From Phoronis australis (taxonomy: Eukaryota > Phoronida > Phoronidae): a stretch of 64,000 nucleotides of DNA. The notes below the pieces were generated by a model, which did not search any database, was not told where the DNA came from, and saw nothing but the letters and a program-made list of their open reading frames with translations. Of this stretch, positions 11,533 to 25,300 are shown in pieces. The stretch is from assembly GCA_002633005.1 (NCBI GenBank), contig NMRA01000523.1:60748-124747 (forward strand), in the 5' to 3' direction. Position 1 is the stretch's first letter. Each line of letters starts with the position of its first letter. The position numbers were made by a program, and so were the translations under genes.

Positions 11533-11777
11533 CAGACCCAAAGGTGGGCATAGGTGTCTTTCCTGAAACGAGTAGGCCCATCAGTAAATCTTTGATCAAT
11601 GAAAAAAGTCATCTCATGTTGAAACCAATGTCACTGGTGCACAAGTACCTAGCTGACTACATACGAGCAACGGACTCGACTGAAGAGGTCCAACGCCAGA
11701 AGTCCGCAGAAAGGTATTGGAGCTGTCCTAAGACCGACAAGGTGAACGTGCAATTCACTAACAAATCGTTTGTTTGA
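11533..11777 (+). CDS. Orphan exon-like open frame, unrecognised
   Basis: A strong acceptor (ATTTTCTTGCAG, ending at 11532) is followed by about 80 open codons to a TGA at 11775-11777. The residues are protein-like, for example GVFPETSRPISKSLINEKSH and LVHKYLADYIRATDSTEEVQ. An AATAAA lies 74 bp beyond the stop (11851-11856), so this could be a terminal exon. A possible donor (AAAG|GTATTG after 11714) offers another reading. I found no partner exon upstream and recognise no family. It may be a gene fragment or transposon-derived. Confidence 0.35.
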
Positions 11778-12349
11778 TTATGTTAGTACAAGCTGGTTTT
11801 TACAGTTTAAATACATGTCTTCACAAAAAACCTGCAGGTGTTTCAAAAGAAATAAATCAGATATGTACTCAGTTTACACCCTCGTACTCGTATTAGTTTT
11901 TATCATTTTAGTCTGTTGGGTGGCCTAAAAATGAAAATCGAGACCACGAACTCAAGCTCCACCTTATTCTTAAAATTGTTTATGGCAACGCTCCAAATTA
12001 TCTCTTTGGTCACATTTCAGTGTTTAATCACGCCATACTCATTTACTAGAAGGAACAATAGTGGTTTATTCAGACAAGAGTCAAAACACACGGATCTAAA
12101 AAACTTTTTTTAAATTCAACCATAATTCTGTGGAATTCACTTCCTTGCGAGAGACATTAAAGATTTAAAACGTGGATATTTTTGAAATGACGAATCAAAC
12201 AATATTTATTTAACCTTATTAAGACTAATGATAACTCCCATTTTATACATTAATTTACTAATTTATTTATCTATTTATGTGTCATCTATCATGTCACTTC
12301 AAGCTAGAGTGTTTTTCAGCTCATTTTCACCTATAGCTAGTTTCTTTCC

Positions 12350-12655
12350 AGTGTTTAGAGGGGGGCCAAGGGGGCCATGCCCCCCTAAAATTCTTTCAGA
12401 TACCATTTGGCAGTTCGGGGTGCGAATTGCTGTTGAATTGCTGCCTAGCATATGCGCGCACCCAGGGGGGCTCGGGGGGCGAATGCACAATGCAAACCTT
12501 GTTTACCTTTTTTAGTAATAAGGTCCACAAACCAAAAAAAATCGAGAGCCCTGCATCCCTACATTTTAGGCTGGGCTCGCGCATGTGGCGAAATATTGGT
12601 TATTCCTGTGCCCTGGTCCCCCTCCCCCTAACTCAAAGTCCTGGATCCGCCCCTG
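12350..12655 (+). repeat. G-run element, 5' end damaged
   Basis: The right end (CTGGATCCGCCCCTG) is intact. The left end reads CAGTGTTTAGAGGGG, as if GGCGGA had been lost from CAGTGGCGGATTTAG. The interior aligns with 257-544, including CAGATACCATTTGG and CTGTGCCCTGG. No target duplication is visible. Confidence 0.6.
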
Positions 12656-12879
12656 CATGCTTTCACTCTCAATCCTCCTGTATTGTTATTCATAATTTAT
12701 TATTCATTCCTAATATTTATTTTTCTTCAATTTTTCAATTTTTCAATTCGCGTATGGACCACCACGGAAATATTGGTGTTATCCAGATAGTGCACATGTA
12801 CATAATTTCGTATCTCATTATTGTACCTTTTACTTATATTTTATTTATTATTGTAATTATGTATATTATCAAATAAACT

Positions 12880-12952
12880 AATAATAATAATTATAGTAAT
12901 AATAATAATAATCATGGTAGTGATGGTGGTGGTGGTCGTCGTCGTAGTAGTA
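12880..12952 (+). repeat. Trinucleotide microsatellites
   Basis: Runs of AAT/TAA are followed by GGT and GTC/GTA triplets. No gene is involved. Confidence 0.8.
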
Positions 12953-13324
12953 AAACGATCTTGATCTTAACGCCGTCACAATGAAGAGTAATTAATGAGA
13001 AGGACTTGCGGCCGTTTTCTGACCGGCCAAACGGTTGCCCGCAGTCTTTTCATCCTGAAGACAACACTTTTATTCTCTATGCTGGTTAACTCTGTATGCA
13101 TTTCAAGCTGGAAAAGTTATTATGTTCGACTGATTTGAATTCATCGCTTGACCTGTTGCTTGATTGTCCGACTTACCTAGCCAGAGGGTTTTCCAGGGCC
13201 GCGCTGATCGGGCTGCCATGCAACTGGTGTCGGAGTATTCAGCTGTGACATCTATTGATAACAACGAAAAACAACTGTGTGCAATAGAGGGCGCTTTATA
13301 TTTCCGGTAAACTTTCTTGAGGAA

Positions 13325-16300
13325 ATGGCCCTTTTAACAGCGAATTGGACCCCTCTTGGTGATGTTTTTTACAGGTATGTGTTCATGGGCATGTCAATTT
13401 TTACCATAAAACCCAAACGTATTGACCAAACGTCAAAAGCATGCCGGGCGAGAGCTGCGGCTGACATTCTCTCACTCTCAGTCTAGCTGAAGACTAAATA
13501 ATAAAACAGAGCTGCTACTCGGAGTAGGACCTACTCCTAGTCCTATTTATTATGTTAATGGTTGGTTTACCGACTGAAGTCGTGCACATGTAGTATTATT
13601 TACTTGGAATGTTACACTCTTATGACTTTGCTCGCTATTCGTTATTCGTATTTCAAGGTGGGTGTGTGCAGTTGAGTTGTTGCTTACCTTGGCATTGCAA
13701 TTGCATCCATTGCCAAGGGCCTTGGGCTTGGCATTGGGGATTCCGTAGACATTTGTTGTGATAAAAAACTTTCTGTGCTGTGCGTGCTTTTAGACCATAA
13801 GGCTGAACTGAGCTTCTGTTTTATGGACGATTTCACCACAAGTGTTTCAGTTGGTATCAATTTCTCTGCTGAGTAATCGCCATTTTACTTTAAAGGAGCT
13901 AGTCTCTATTTTCCTGGGTCAAGAAATATTGAATGGAAAAGTACTTCTGTCAGTCACCACCCATCAATTTGAAAGGAACTTCAGCTATTAAAACTTGATT
14001 ACTGCAGACACCAACTAATGATTATCTAAACCAGATTTGCTGAATAGAGTTGATGTAAACATTTCCTGTCTAAAAGAATTGTGGGAGAATTTAAAGAGAG
14101 CGCAAAGTGAACAGTTGAAATTAGAGTGTAGCACAATGTTGCAGCCTGTAGAGAACCCTGGAGATGGAGTTGTGACAAACGCTTGACTAAATTACGAAAT
14201 AAGTTTGGCAAGATGTTCGTTATAGTTTGGCAAAGTCTCATCTGACAGAATGCAGTCGAAGTCTGTCGTAACTTATTTTTGAAAACTTATACTGCATGCA
14301 TTTTATTTGATCTTTTCTGTCCAGGAAGTCTGAGCTGTACTCCATGTACTGGACAGATCAAGTGGACCTCGACAAGTTCACGGTTGCTTCCACTTCATTT
14401 GGAGGTCCTATAGGTAACAGTTTAGAGCAGTCACAATATTACAGTTAAGGCTCAACTATTCAGAACCCAGAGGGGGCGATAAAACAATTGTCTTCTCATC
14501 CAGGACCATAAACCCTTTGTTAAGCTGTGCTTACTCACACAGAGCAGGGCTCACAAAGAACTACTTTCACTGATCTTCCATGTTGATTTCGATAGGCCTA
14601 TTGTGTTTGAATGGTGCACATAATTTTCAATGGGTCCACAAAATTATAAGCCACTGTGCATGCTAGTTACCTCCTCCGAGACCAAAATGATATTCCTGTT
14701 AGTTTGTGTAGGACCTTGTTGACAAGCCTTTGTATTGATCCAAATCTATACAAAATTCTTCATTTTTACCTAGCAAAAGTATATATATTCTTTAAAGTAA
14801 AGCCTATGAAATTTGATTTTTTGACTATTTTTCAATCTGCCATCGATTGGGTCATAGAAGTAGAATGTATCAAATAGGAAAAGGTACATTGATAGCAAAA
14901 CTATGGTACCGATAAGATTGCCAAATTTGACTGTTAAACATGTATGTTCAAGATGAAATCTCAAAAACGCAGTTTTCTAAATTATGGTTTATTTTTTGCT
15001 AGCTTTATGTTTTTTAATGAAAGTCATAAAATTCTTAACACTAAAGCCAGCCCTATGATTTTCTGAAGAAACTGTTTGTACTTGCAAATGGAAAGTAAAG
15101 ATTTATCATGGTGATGCTGGTTTTGTAAGAGTAAGTGGCACTGACTTGATTTTTGAATATTTGGCAGCTGAAAAGAAGAAAATTATTGTAATTGAAAAGA
15201 ATTTTCAAAAATTTATCATGTGATCAACTTTCAGCTTTAATTAGAGATGACTCAAAACAAGGTCGAAGCTCTGTTGCTGCAAAACCCATCATCTACATAT
15301 TCTCGGCTGCTGGGCGAGAAATATCATCGATAAAGGTATGATGGCTGTTGTCTTAGAAAGTTTCCAAGACTTGATTTCTGACCTATTCGATCTATGGATT
15401 GACATTTATTAAAAAATATGGTGGTTGTGGTTGTTTTGTTGTCTGTGTGGTTTGTATCATTTTGTAAAGTCATATTTTCAAATTTTTTGATATTGACAGA
15501 TTGGGTTTTTAAAGAGCCATCTGTAGTGCTGGGCTATCATGAGTGTTATTTCATTGATAGACTTAGTTTTTGAGTTATTTTAACTGCTATAAACCAAGGT
15601 CATTGTACCTAAATAGTATTATATAATAGTATGTCACTCATGCTAGACTGTTCATGACCTTTGACCTGCAATACCTCACCCACCACCACACATTAATTGT
15701 ATTGAATGAGCAGCCTTGAAATTCTTGAGGTGTTGCTAGTGAATTCAGTCAGGGGTCTGTCACACGAAAAGGGACTTAAGACTGGAATTTGGTCTTGTGT
15801 TCTACACAACTATTTCAGAAAAATAATCGAATCTCGCTTGAACAAAACTGCAGTCTCTGAGAATATACGCATAACTGCTAGTTACGGAGATAATTTTTAT
15901 TAATTATATCTTGAATGTGATGCACTTGGTATACTTGGCTAAACCTTTTTTCACCATTGTGCAGTGGATGTGTATGTCAGATTAAATTTTTGTCTTAAGT
16001 CTCAAAGACGTATGCATGCTCCTAACTATGGCAGGAACTAAAGGACAAATTATGCTATTTGAACATCATCTACACTAAACAAAGTGCAGTTGTAATTATT
16101 GAAAACTTGTAAAATATTATGAAAACAAGAAATTTGTAAATAGGTGACCTTTGCATTAATTACGTAACTTGGGAGCTCACGTAGCCCACATCATGCAATG
16201 ATTGTTATTTCCCAAGACCACGTCACAATATTTACTGGACACGGTTGAATAATTTACAGCGGATCATTTTCGACACAAAATTCGTTCTTAAAAACATTTG

Positions 16301-19300
16301 GCAATTTTCAACCTACTTTGTAGTCACATAATTGCTATATGTTGTGTTTCTAGTAACTAATTTGGCCAAGCAATCTGAATTATAGGGAATTAGCGTGCAA
16401 GTTCCACTTTGTCACTTTCACGAAACAGTCCCCAGTTCCTACATTCTGTTAAGTAGTTTTTTGTTCTCTGTCTGTTCACATATTAAGATGTTACTTCAGG
16501 GCTTGGAATTTTCCTCGTTTAAGAGTATTTCCTCTTTTTTGGTTTCGATTTGCTCTTATTTGATTTCCAGTTTGCTCTTTTTATGTCTTTTTATCGTTAT
16601 TTTAACTTTGTTCATGCAAAAACATTTATTTCAGTTAAATTTTACAACTTGCACAAATAGTATTTCTATCACACAACCTTATTTATTTGTGGAACAATAC
16701 AGCACCTGGAAAATGTTTTCTTTTTGTCATTGGTCATTACAAGCCTTAAAACTTACTCCACTTAGCACCACCTAGAGAATATCGTGTGTTCTGTCGACTT
16801 GGAAACTGCTCCATGTGTGCAATTAGTTTCTCTTGTTTCAAAAATGTGTATTGCTACCCTAAGCTGTTGTGTTTTGCAGTGGAAGAGTGGTCACGTGATA
16901 AGTCTGGGCTGGTCCACTGCAGAAGATCTCCTATGTATCCAGGATGATGGGTCTGTCCTTGTGTACAATATGTTTGGCAAGTTTGTCCGCACATTTGGCA
17001 TGGGAAATGTAAGTTCGGAACTTGGTCATCCCTTGTTTTGGGATGTTGGTTAAGCTTGCTGTCACAATCGAACTATTTCACAATAGTACGGTAATAAGAT
17101 GGTCTCTGATTACTCAGTTGCAACATCCGTCAAGCAGTTCCCTGGCATCATTTTTACGCCAGATTGAAGTTTCTTGTGTTATTTGTTTTACTGCTGTGCT
17201 GTGAGCTGGAACTCTGACAAATTTGAGAAGTCTCCGTGGATATGTTATTTTCCGACATGATGGAACCAGCCCGACAATATTAAAACAAAGCTAATGTAAC
17301 AATGCGTATTCCTACCTCTTAACCAAGGGTGATTTCTATCCCGGACCATCCTATTGTTTGACTTCAATTTAACACACAATTCTCTGATTTATGAGGGGAA
17401 TTTAGTGTCAAATTACTAAGCAAAACTAAACATTTAAAAATTTTAACTTTACTGAATATTAGTACCATTGTTTGTTTTTGTACAAAACTAAAGAGTGATG
17501 ACTGTGTTTCTGTAATACTTATTGGCTATAAACAGTCTGGAAAGGTTTGATCTATAGTGAATTCAGAGAGCAATTGGCTCTGCCAATTTAAAAGCAAGTG
17601 TAAATATCATAGCTAATTTTGAAGCAGTGAAAAATTGTTGAATTTAGTGTATCAGTCAAAACAGTTTCATCAGTCAGAATACTATTCAATGAATTATGAA
17701 TTTGTCATACTTGTCGAAATCCTGCAATAATGAACTTGTTTCTTGCACACAGTTTGCCTACTCATCCAAATGGTTGTTACTCTGTCTGATTTCAATTTTG
17801 CTGCCGTACGGTTTTACGGTAGTGTGACTGTGTTTTATTTTCAACAAGCCAGCATTATAATGCGGCGTAAAATCATTATGAAACAATGTAAAGGACTAAT
17901 CTTAGAGTTTCATTTCTCAACACTGTTGTACTTGACCAACATTAACTCGACTCTAAAATAGCATCTAGTTTACTAGAAGCACTTTAAGAGATACGTTGAG
18001 GCTATGAAAATACCCGAGTTGTTCTGTAAGCTTCTGTTGATCAAAACGACTCTGGTGCCGGGGCACTTGATGACCCTGTATTTTAGCTGCAAACTCAAGT
18101 AGATCTCAAGGTTTTGGGTAAAAACTCAAAGTTTTGAGAACTATCACTAAGTTTTAGATTCAATGCTAGGGTCATCAAGTTTAATTTAAGTTGGATTTAA
18201 CGGAAATACAGGTAAGCCATTTTGTACTTGAGCATAAAACGATAAGCACTTGTCTTATACTTAAAAAAGTTGAACAAAAGGTGTCAAAAACAATAGAAAG
18301 ATTAGACCTCGGGTCTTAAGGTAAACTACTGTAAATCTATGGGTTGCGTCATATGCTTAAAGACATGATAGACAGGTCTTGATTCACAGAGTCACCCCAC
18401 TCTATGCCTCGCGTTTCCCGTGTTTGCTTAAAGCATGGCTCCACCCTGGACAAGTGTATTTTGCCCGTATTAAGAAATTGCTCGCTCATGGGTGTACATT
18501 GCATTCTTTATTTACAGGAAGCCAAGGAAACGAAAGCTTTACAGGCGAAGGTATTCCAAAGTTACCAGGGCACAGGCATAGCCATACTGACTGGTACATA
18601 CAGGGTATTCATTGTGAACAACATCGATGAGTTGAGGATACGTCGTTTAGCCGAGGTGCCTGGTAAGAGGTTTTGGGTGATATTCCCAAATACTGGATGT
18701 CATTCTCCAGAAAATGGGGGCACGGGAGAGTTTCGTTAAATAACAGACAGACTTTCCACAAAACTTTTGTAGGATGGCAAATGAATCCTCTCACTGACAG
18801 ACAATGAGTGTTCTTTTAAGCTGAATGCAATTTTTTCACAAGACATATTTCCTTTGTCACTCACCGCATTTCTTTTCCTACAAATGCATTTCTTTTTCCT
18901 TGAACCTCAGTCCTTTTCACTTTCTGACTGGTGAAGTTGTGATTTACAAACCAAGAAAACTGTTGTGGTTCATGGAAAGGGATATAACAAATACATGAGA
19001 AAAGAGTTGTGCTCACGAGAAAGGACTACTGCAAGTAAAAGCATCCGTGCAGTTCATGAGGGATAAAATGAATAATTCAATTAATTTTTTACTTAGTAAT
19101 ACATGTATTTGCAGATTGATGGTTCTGAATTATAGTAGAACTGTCCCAATTCAATGTTTTGTCCACTTCTGCCACAGTGAACATTGTAGACTTGGATAGA
19201 CACTGGTAATGAATACTTTGGCAGGACAATTTCATTGTTTTATCAGCCTTTATTTTATTTCTCAATTTGTCCACGTTTCTCTGATGGTTTGTGCTGGACT

Positions 19301-22300
19301 ATTTTCAGCCCTCGACTCTCTTCCGACATGTTGGGCTGTTGTTAGCCATGAGCGTGAGTCACGCGCCCTGGTGGCCTGTGGCAATAAACTATATTTGCTT
19401 GACCATGGTGGACAATATCAGGAGCAGGTAAGGCCCATAACAAATCCAGATCTTTTCACTATTTACTGATGGCAGGGTTTTTTGTAATCAAGCAAACAGG
19501 CCCAGACAAGGCCAGATAACATTAATCAGGAAACTCTCTGTAATGACAAATACGCCATAATTTAGTTGGTTCTACCAGTTCTAACAAAAAACTGACTATG
19601 AGTACGTTCACCCAACTAAAATATGCTGTGTCTAATTAAAATCGTGAATATTTATATTTGTAGCAAGCGTCACCTAGTGACTTCCTGGAGAACTATGTGA
19701 ACAAGTATAATCTTGAAAAGAAACAACTGCTTTTTTGAAGAAACAACTGATACACTTAAAAACAAATGTATGAACAGTAAGCCTTTAGTAATTCCAAATT
19801 ACGTATTCATTATTTGATAGTGAAATGAACAAATAATAAAAACTTTGCTTTCTTGGGGTACAATGAAATATTAATGTTGGTAGTACTCATTTACATAAAA
19901 ATAGTGTCGCGAAACGAGGCTTTGGTGAAATTGTAATGGTAACTGGTTCTCTGATGGTTTCTGGCTCACTAGAGGACACGGGGTTGTTTGTAAATTAGTG
20001 CAGAACTTCATTTGCGTAAACTATTTACAATTTAATGAGACTATGTATCTGTAACCACTAGCCTATTTACACCTCACAGCTACTTGGAGGAAACTTGTGA
20101 TAGAGGTGCTATTCGTATTTTTATTAATGATAATGTTTTTTTTGATCTTCTTGATCAGTTATGAAAGCGGTTTAATTTCCATTGTTTGTTCTTGGCACCT
20201 CGTTGTCATCAGTGGTAGGTCTGCCTTTTCTGGTAAAGTGTCTTCAAATTGGAATATAAGGAAATGTTGAAATTGTCATTTTTAAAATGTCACTGCGTTG
20301 CAAAAATGCTCAGAATTTTGTCATGTGCTTTTCATGACATCTGCTCTATACAAACTGCTGCTAAGGAAAAACGAGAAAAATCTTTTTCTTCAGCTACTGG
20401 TAGAAATTAAATTTAATTTGTTGCTTGGCCACACTGTTCTCTAAACTAAAAAAACAAAAAGTGATAAAAACTTAGCTCTCCTAAGCAGAAGTTCTCCGTT
20501 TTTTATAGAAAACAATCATTTTCAGACACCAGATGTCTCCACTGCTTATGACTCATACCTGGCAATGGCTGTCTCGTTCAACAACAAACACCTGGCCTTT
20601 GTGACTGACTCTGGCATTCTCTGGATTGGTTCATCAGACCTGAGAAAGTGCTACTGTGAATTCAACACCAAGTGTTCAGTGCCACCAAAGCAGCTGGTTT
20701 GGTAAGAACTCATTAATACTACGGTGCTGATTGAAACATTTTACCAGGTAAACCTACACAAAAATATAGGGTGACCCGAAAATGCACAACTTGGTAACAC
20801 CTTGTTGTAAAAGTAGGCACGTTAGCTGTTATATGCTCTGTATCCATGCATTGGGTAAGGCAAACAAACGACTTGGTTTTGGAGTATGAAAATCACCAAA
20901 AGCTACTGGTAAATGTGCACTCACTGTTCATGGTATATGCCATTAATCTTCTTACCATAACATTTATTTGAGTTTAACGTTGCAATACACTTTGATCATC
21001 TATTTATGATCATTTTAAACCAGTGATCTTTTGTCTCGGCCGATGATCGCCGCAATTATTGTCATTTGAAGTGTGATTACATTTTTGGCAACACCTTGTA
21101 GAGTAACAACACAGTGCATGTGAATAATTACATTCACTTCATGCGATCATGGCAGACGGCAGCCAAATATGAAGGGGAGATAACTACTGTAAAATCTGGT
21201 GCAAGTGTGTGTGACAGTGTGTAACATGCATTTTGCTTCTAGGTGTGGAGGAGGTGCAGTTGTGGGTTACTGGGAGAACACTCTGCTTATGGTGGGGCCC
21301 CAGAAGGACTACATTAGATATCCTTTTTGTACATGGTGGTCTCTGCTGCAGTGTCTAGAAATTGTGTTTAATTCAGACACTGAATATTAGTTAATCTATT
21401 TTCCTAAAGTCGGCCGTCATGTGGTCTTTAAGAACTAGTTGCTGTAAACTGATTGTTACTAGAATTGGTTTGAATTCATAATGAAAATTCTTGCTGAGTC
21501 CTAAATGTTCTCATGATTCAAAGGTGTTAGTTGTTCTGTTAGTTTCTACAATGGTTTAGTTAATATTGGTTTTGACATTTTTTAGCAAGTCAAGTTCCTT
21601 AATGAACTTCATTAGCATTGACTAATTTAAAATAAAATGTTCTTAATAGTCATTATTTTCAATGTACACTTTTTTCCTTAACACTCCTCACTTATTCTTT
21701 AGACAGCCCAGTTCATTTAGTTCCAGAGATGGATGGTCTCAGAATTGTGGGAAATTTTACTCACGAGTTTCTCCAGAAGGTTCCCCGTAAGTAAAATACT
21801 GACTAGATAATGTGTAAGTTGCTAATATGCAAACTCAGGAATGGGAGTCAGACAGATAAGATCAATCCTAGAATTTGTTTCGTAAAAATTTTCAAAAATG
21901 AGACAGGCACACTCACTTGATATTGAAATGCTCATGACTGTCAAGCAATAGGATACCATACAGGAGAGACACGAGTGCTTTCTGCAGATCAGATTTCTTG
22001 CGATAAAAGCAAGATCTTGCCAGACCCCACAAGTATGCTCTGCAACTCTTGATTATCTGCCCTGGCTTGCAAAATGGCAGCCACTGAAGTGATTGGTTGG
22101 TGAGGTTGGAATGTTGATTTATGGGATTGAATTCACTGTTTCCATTCCATTTTTACAGATTTTTTGCAGGAACGAGTGCTTACCAATAGGTACTACGGAA
22201 TGCTGCACTGCTAAAAAAAACTGAAAAGTGCATTATATTGAGTATAGGTACAAGGGCCTACTAAATACATGCATATGAATGCACAGTTGCAGTGAGTGGG

Positions 22301-25300
22301 TAGATAAAGTACACTGTAGGGTGATTTTCACATTTTCTACAAGTAAAGCATTTTTGAAAAAAAGTTTGTTGAACATTTAATATGACATTTAAGTTTTATC
22401 CAAATTCCATTATATGGACTGTTCTCCTCGTAGCTGTTGTCGAGGACATTTTCAAGATTGGATCCATGGAGCCGGGTGCCATATTGTTCGAGGCGTCTAA
22501 AGAGTTCCAAAAGAAGAGCCAGAAGGCGGATGAATACATCCGCATGATCAAGGACAAACTTGATCAGGCGGTAGACCAGTGTATTCAGGCTGCTGGGGAG
22601 GAGTACCTGTCGTCTACGCAGAAATCACTACTCAAGGTATGCAAAATTAGGTCAACTCAAAATCGCTTGCCTCACATGTAAAATGAATTACCTTAATACG
22701 ATTTAGACTAATTACGAAGTTGCAAACTCAGTGTCAATAATTCTCCATCTTGACTGGTCATCCCTTCATATCATAGATCCAATGTATTTTTGTACCATCT
22801 AGTGGCCATTTTTATTTTTGCGAGTCCATTTTTGAGGTCCACCTCTTTATCTGCCAAACTGCTTAAAGGATTATTTAAAAAAACTTGACAGATGTGCTCC
22901 TGATGAGAAGACACTGATTTTTGGACAGATGTAGCAACTGTTGTGCCTCCTGTTGGCGATTTTGTCTTTTTAGCATCCTCAGTTGTATCTCCTTACTCCT
23001 TGGAAGGATCTTTGTGAAACTTTGCAAGTGTTATAATACTATAAAATGTGACTATGATTGCCTCTGTCTTCTGGACAATTGACCTATCGCAAGTTCCTCC
23101 CCCTTGCGTAATGTCGACTAACAAACAATAAGTTTTACCTGGCAACTTGTTTGTCGGGTAAAATGGCGGCTTGGAAACGAAGGTGTGTCAAGAATGATGA
23201 TTTCTAAATGGTCAGTTGAGCTGTCACTCAAAATCCTGGCAATAGGTCAATTCTGACTACCGCTGTACCCCTGGTGGCTATTAGTTTTTATGCTTGCCTT
23301 AAGTTTGTATCTTTGATGGTTTTTATTGAAATTTGGCAAGCATTTAGTAAGTTTCTGTTTTTTATGGCTATAGTACATGTATCTTTCCATTTTGGGATGG
23401 ATTTGACGTATTCGCCCCCTCCCAGTGTCCATTTTTGACACTAATAAACACCTCTAGAAGCACACTGTTTGTGTTGCAGTCATAGGCGCATTTCAATGCT
23501 TGGTGTTATTCTTGTTATTTTTAAGTACTGTGAAATATAAACCACTTGGTGAGTGCAAATTGGCATGAAGACATTGCAGTTTCCACCATTACGCCTTCAT
23601 ACAAAAGTTGTGTTTTCAAAGGCTATTAGTGACTTTCAATAAACATCATTTTGGGTGGGTGCACCTGCACCCTGAATGCGTTGACATACAGCTTGCGATC
23701 GCTTTGATATAATCAAGTGCCATTTTCTGTACGTATTGTTTTGCATTAAAAACTACCTATTGTATGAATACAAAATACGATCTTTCCCAAAATATAATCG
23801 ATTGTTCCTTTGTGTATTCAGAGCGTCTCTTGAAAGTTTTTTCATGATATCTCCACAACATTTTGGTTAAAAAACTGGTAGCTGACTGACTGCACCAAGG
23901 ATCCTCCTGTGAATAACGAAATTTGTAAATTTAAACAATTGACTTCCTCAATCAGTCATCATGTTGGTTTTGAGATCCAAAAAGTGGAGTCTGCAACTCA
24001 ACATATTGACCTCAGTGAAAGTCAGTATTTGTAAATGTGTTTACTCATCTGCATTATCAGTGAATACAGTATTTTTAATTCAAGAAGAATGAAGTCAAGC
24101 AAATTGGCAGAATATTATGTGTCCTTTCTATTACATGAAATGTGTTTAGAATGGAGGGACAGAGGATACACTATAAACAAGGGATATCTGCCTATGCCAA
24201 TATGCAAATCCCTTTATGTGACACTTTCAACTGACCAATGGTAGCACGTCCCATTATTAAGTCTGAAAAATCTTTTTGTCAATTGGTTGTTACTTGCCAC
24301 CTGGTTTGATATTCCATTTTTCCCAACCACATTTTTCTCTGTTTCAGGCTGCGTCCTTTGGCAAGTCTTTCCTGACCGACCTTCACCCCGAGCCGTTTGT
24401 TAAAATGTGTCAGGAGTTGAGGGTGCTCAACGCGGTCAGGGATTATAAAATAGGAATACCGCTTACTTATATGCAGTATCCTTTATGTTGCGTATTACCT
24501 AGTACTTTAACACTTTTGTCACTCTGTGCTTCTTTAATTTCTCAGAATTTCAACCTATTATGCAGTCTGCTTAGCATTCAGCAAATACAGTACAAGCCAC
24601 AAGTATTCAGTCAAGGTGACTCTGAATTCCCTGACATGACGGTTGGGCGCAAGTCAAATCATCATCACAGTAGTCTTCTCTCATGACCAAGAATGACAGG
24701 AGTTAGAGGAAAGTTTTTAAGGTGGCTAAGTCGTTAAAATTTTGCGGCCCAAATAGTTATTACCAGGTGTGAATAGAATTGAATAGAATTAGTTCTCATG
24801 ACAGGGAAAATGTTTTTTTGTGTGATTACTTTAATTTGTCTTGTACTGAAAAATGCTGTTTTGATTATTTACTGGTATTAAGTATTAATGAACTAAGTAC
24901 TGAAAAGCACAATTAATTGTTCAGAGCACTCACCTGGGTTACATTAAGTTACACTGTAATGAAGGTCTAACTCTAACGAGGGTGATTGACAACCAAATCA
25001 TGATTGATTAGCTAATAAAAAACCTGAGTTTAGTAACTTTATTTAATAGTACGCTGACAGAACTATTGCACAGGTAAGCTTATGATTGCCCTGCTAATGG
25101 TAACATGTAGTACCAGACAATGATTTTTCTGTTCTCAGGAGGGAAACATTTTCTTTGAAACTGACATGGGGGCATGCATTTGTGTCCACTTTTACAGCTC
25201 AAACATATGTCCCTAATTTACTTTCCATGACCGTAACCCCAGATTGAAGCACTTGAATCTCCAGGTACTCATAGATAGACTCGTGTTCCGACGTCAATTC

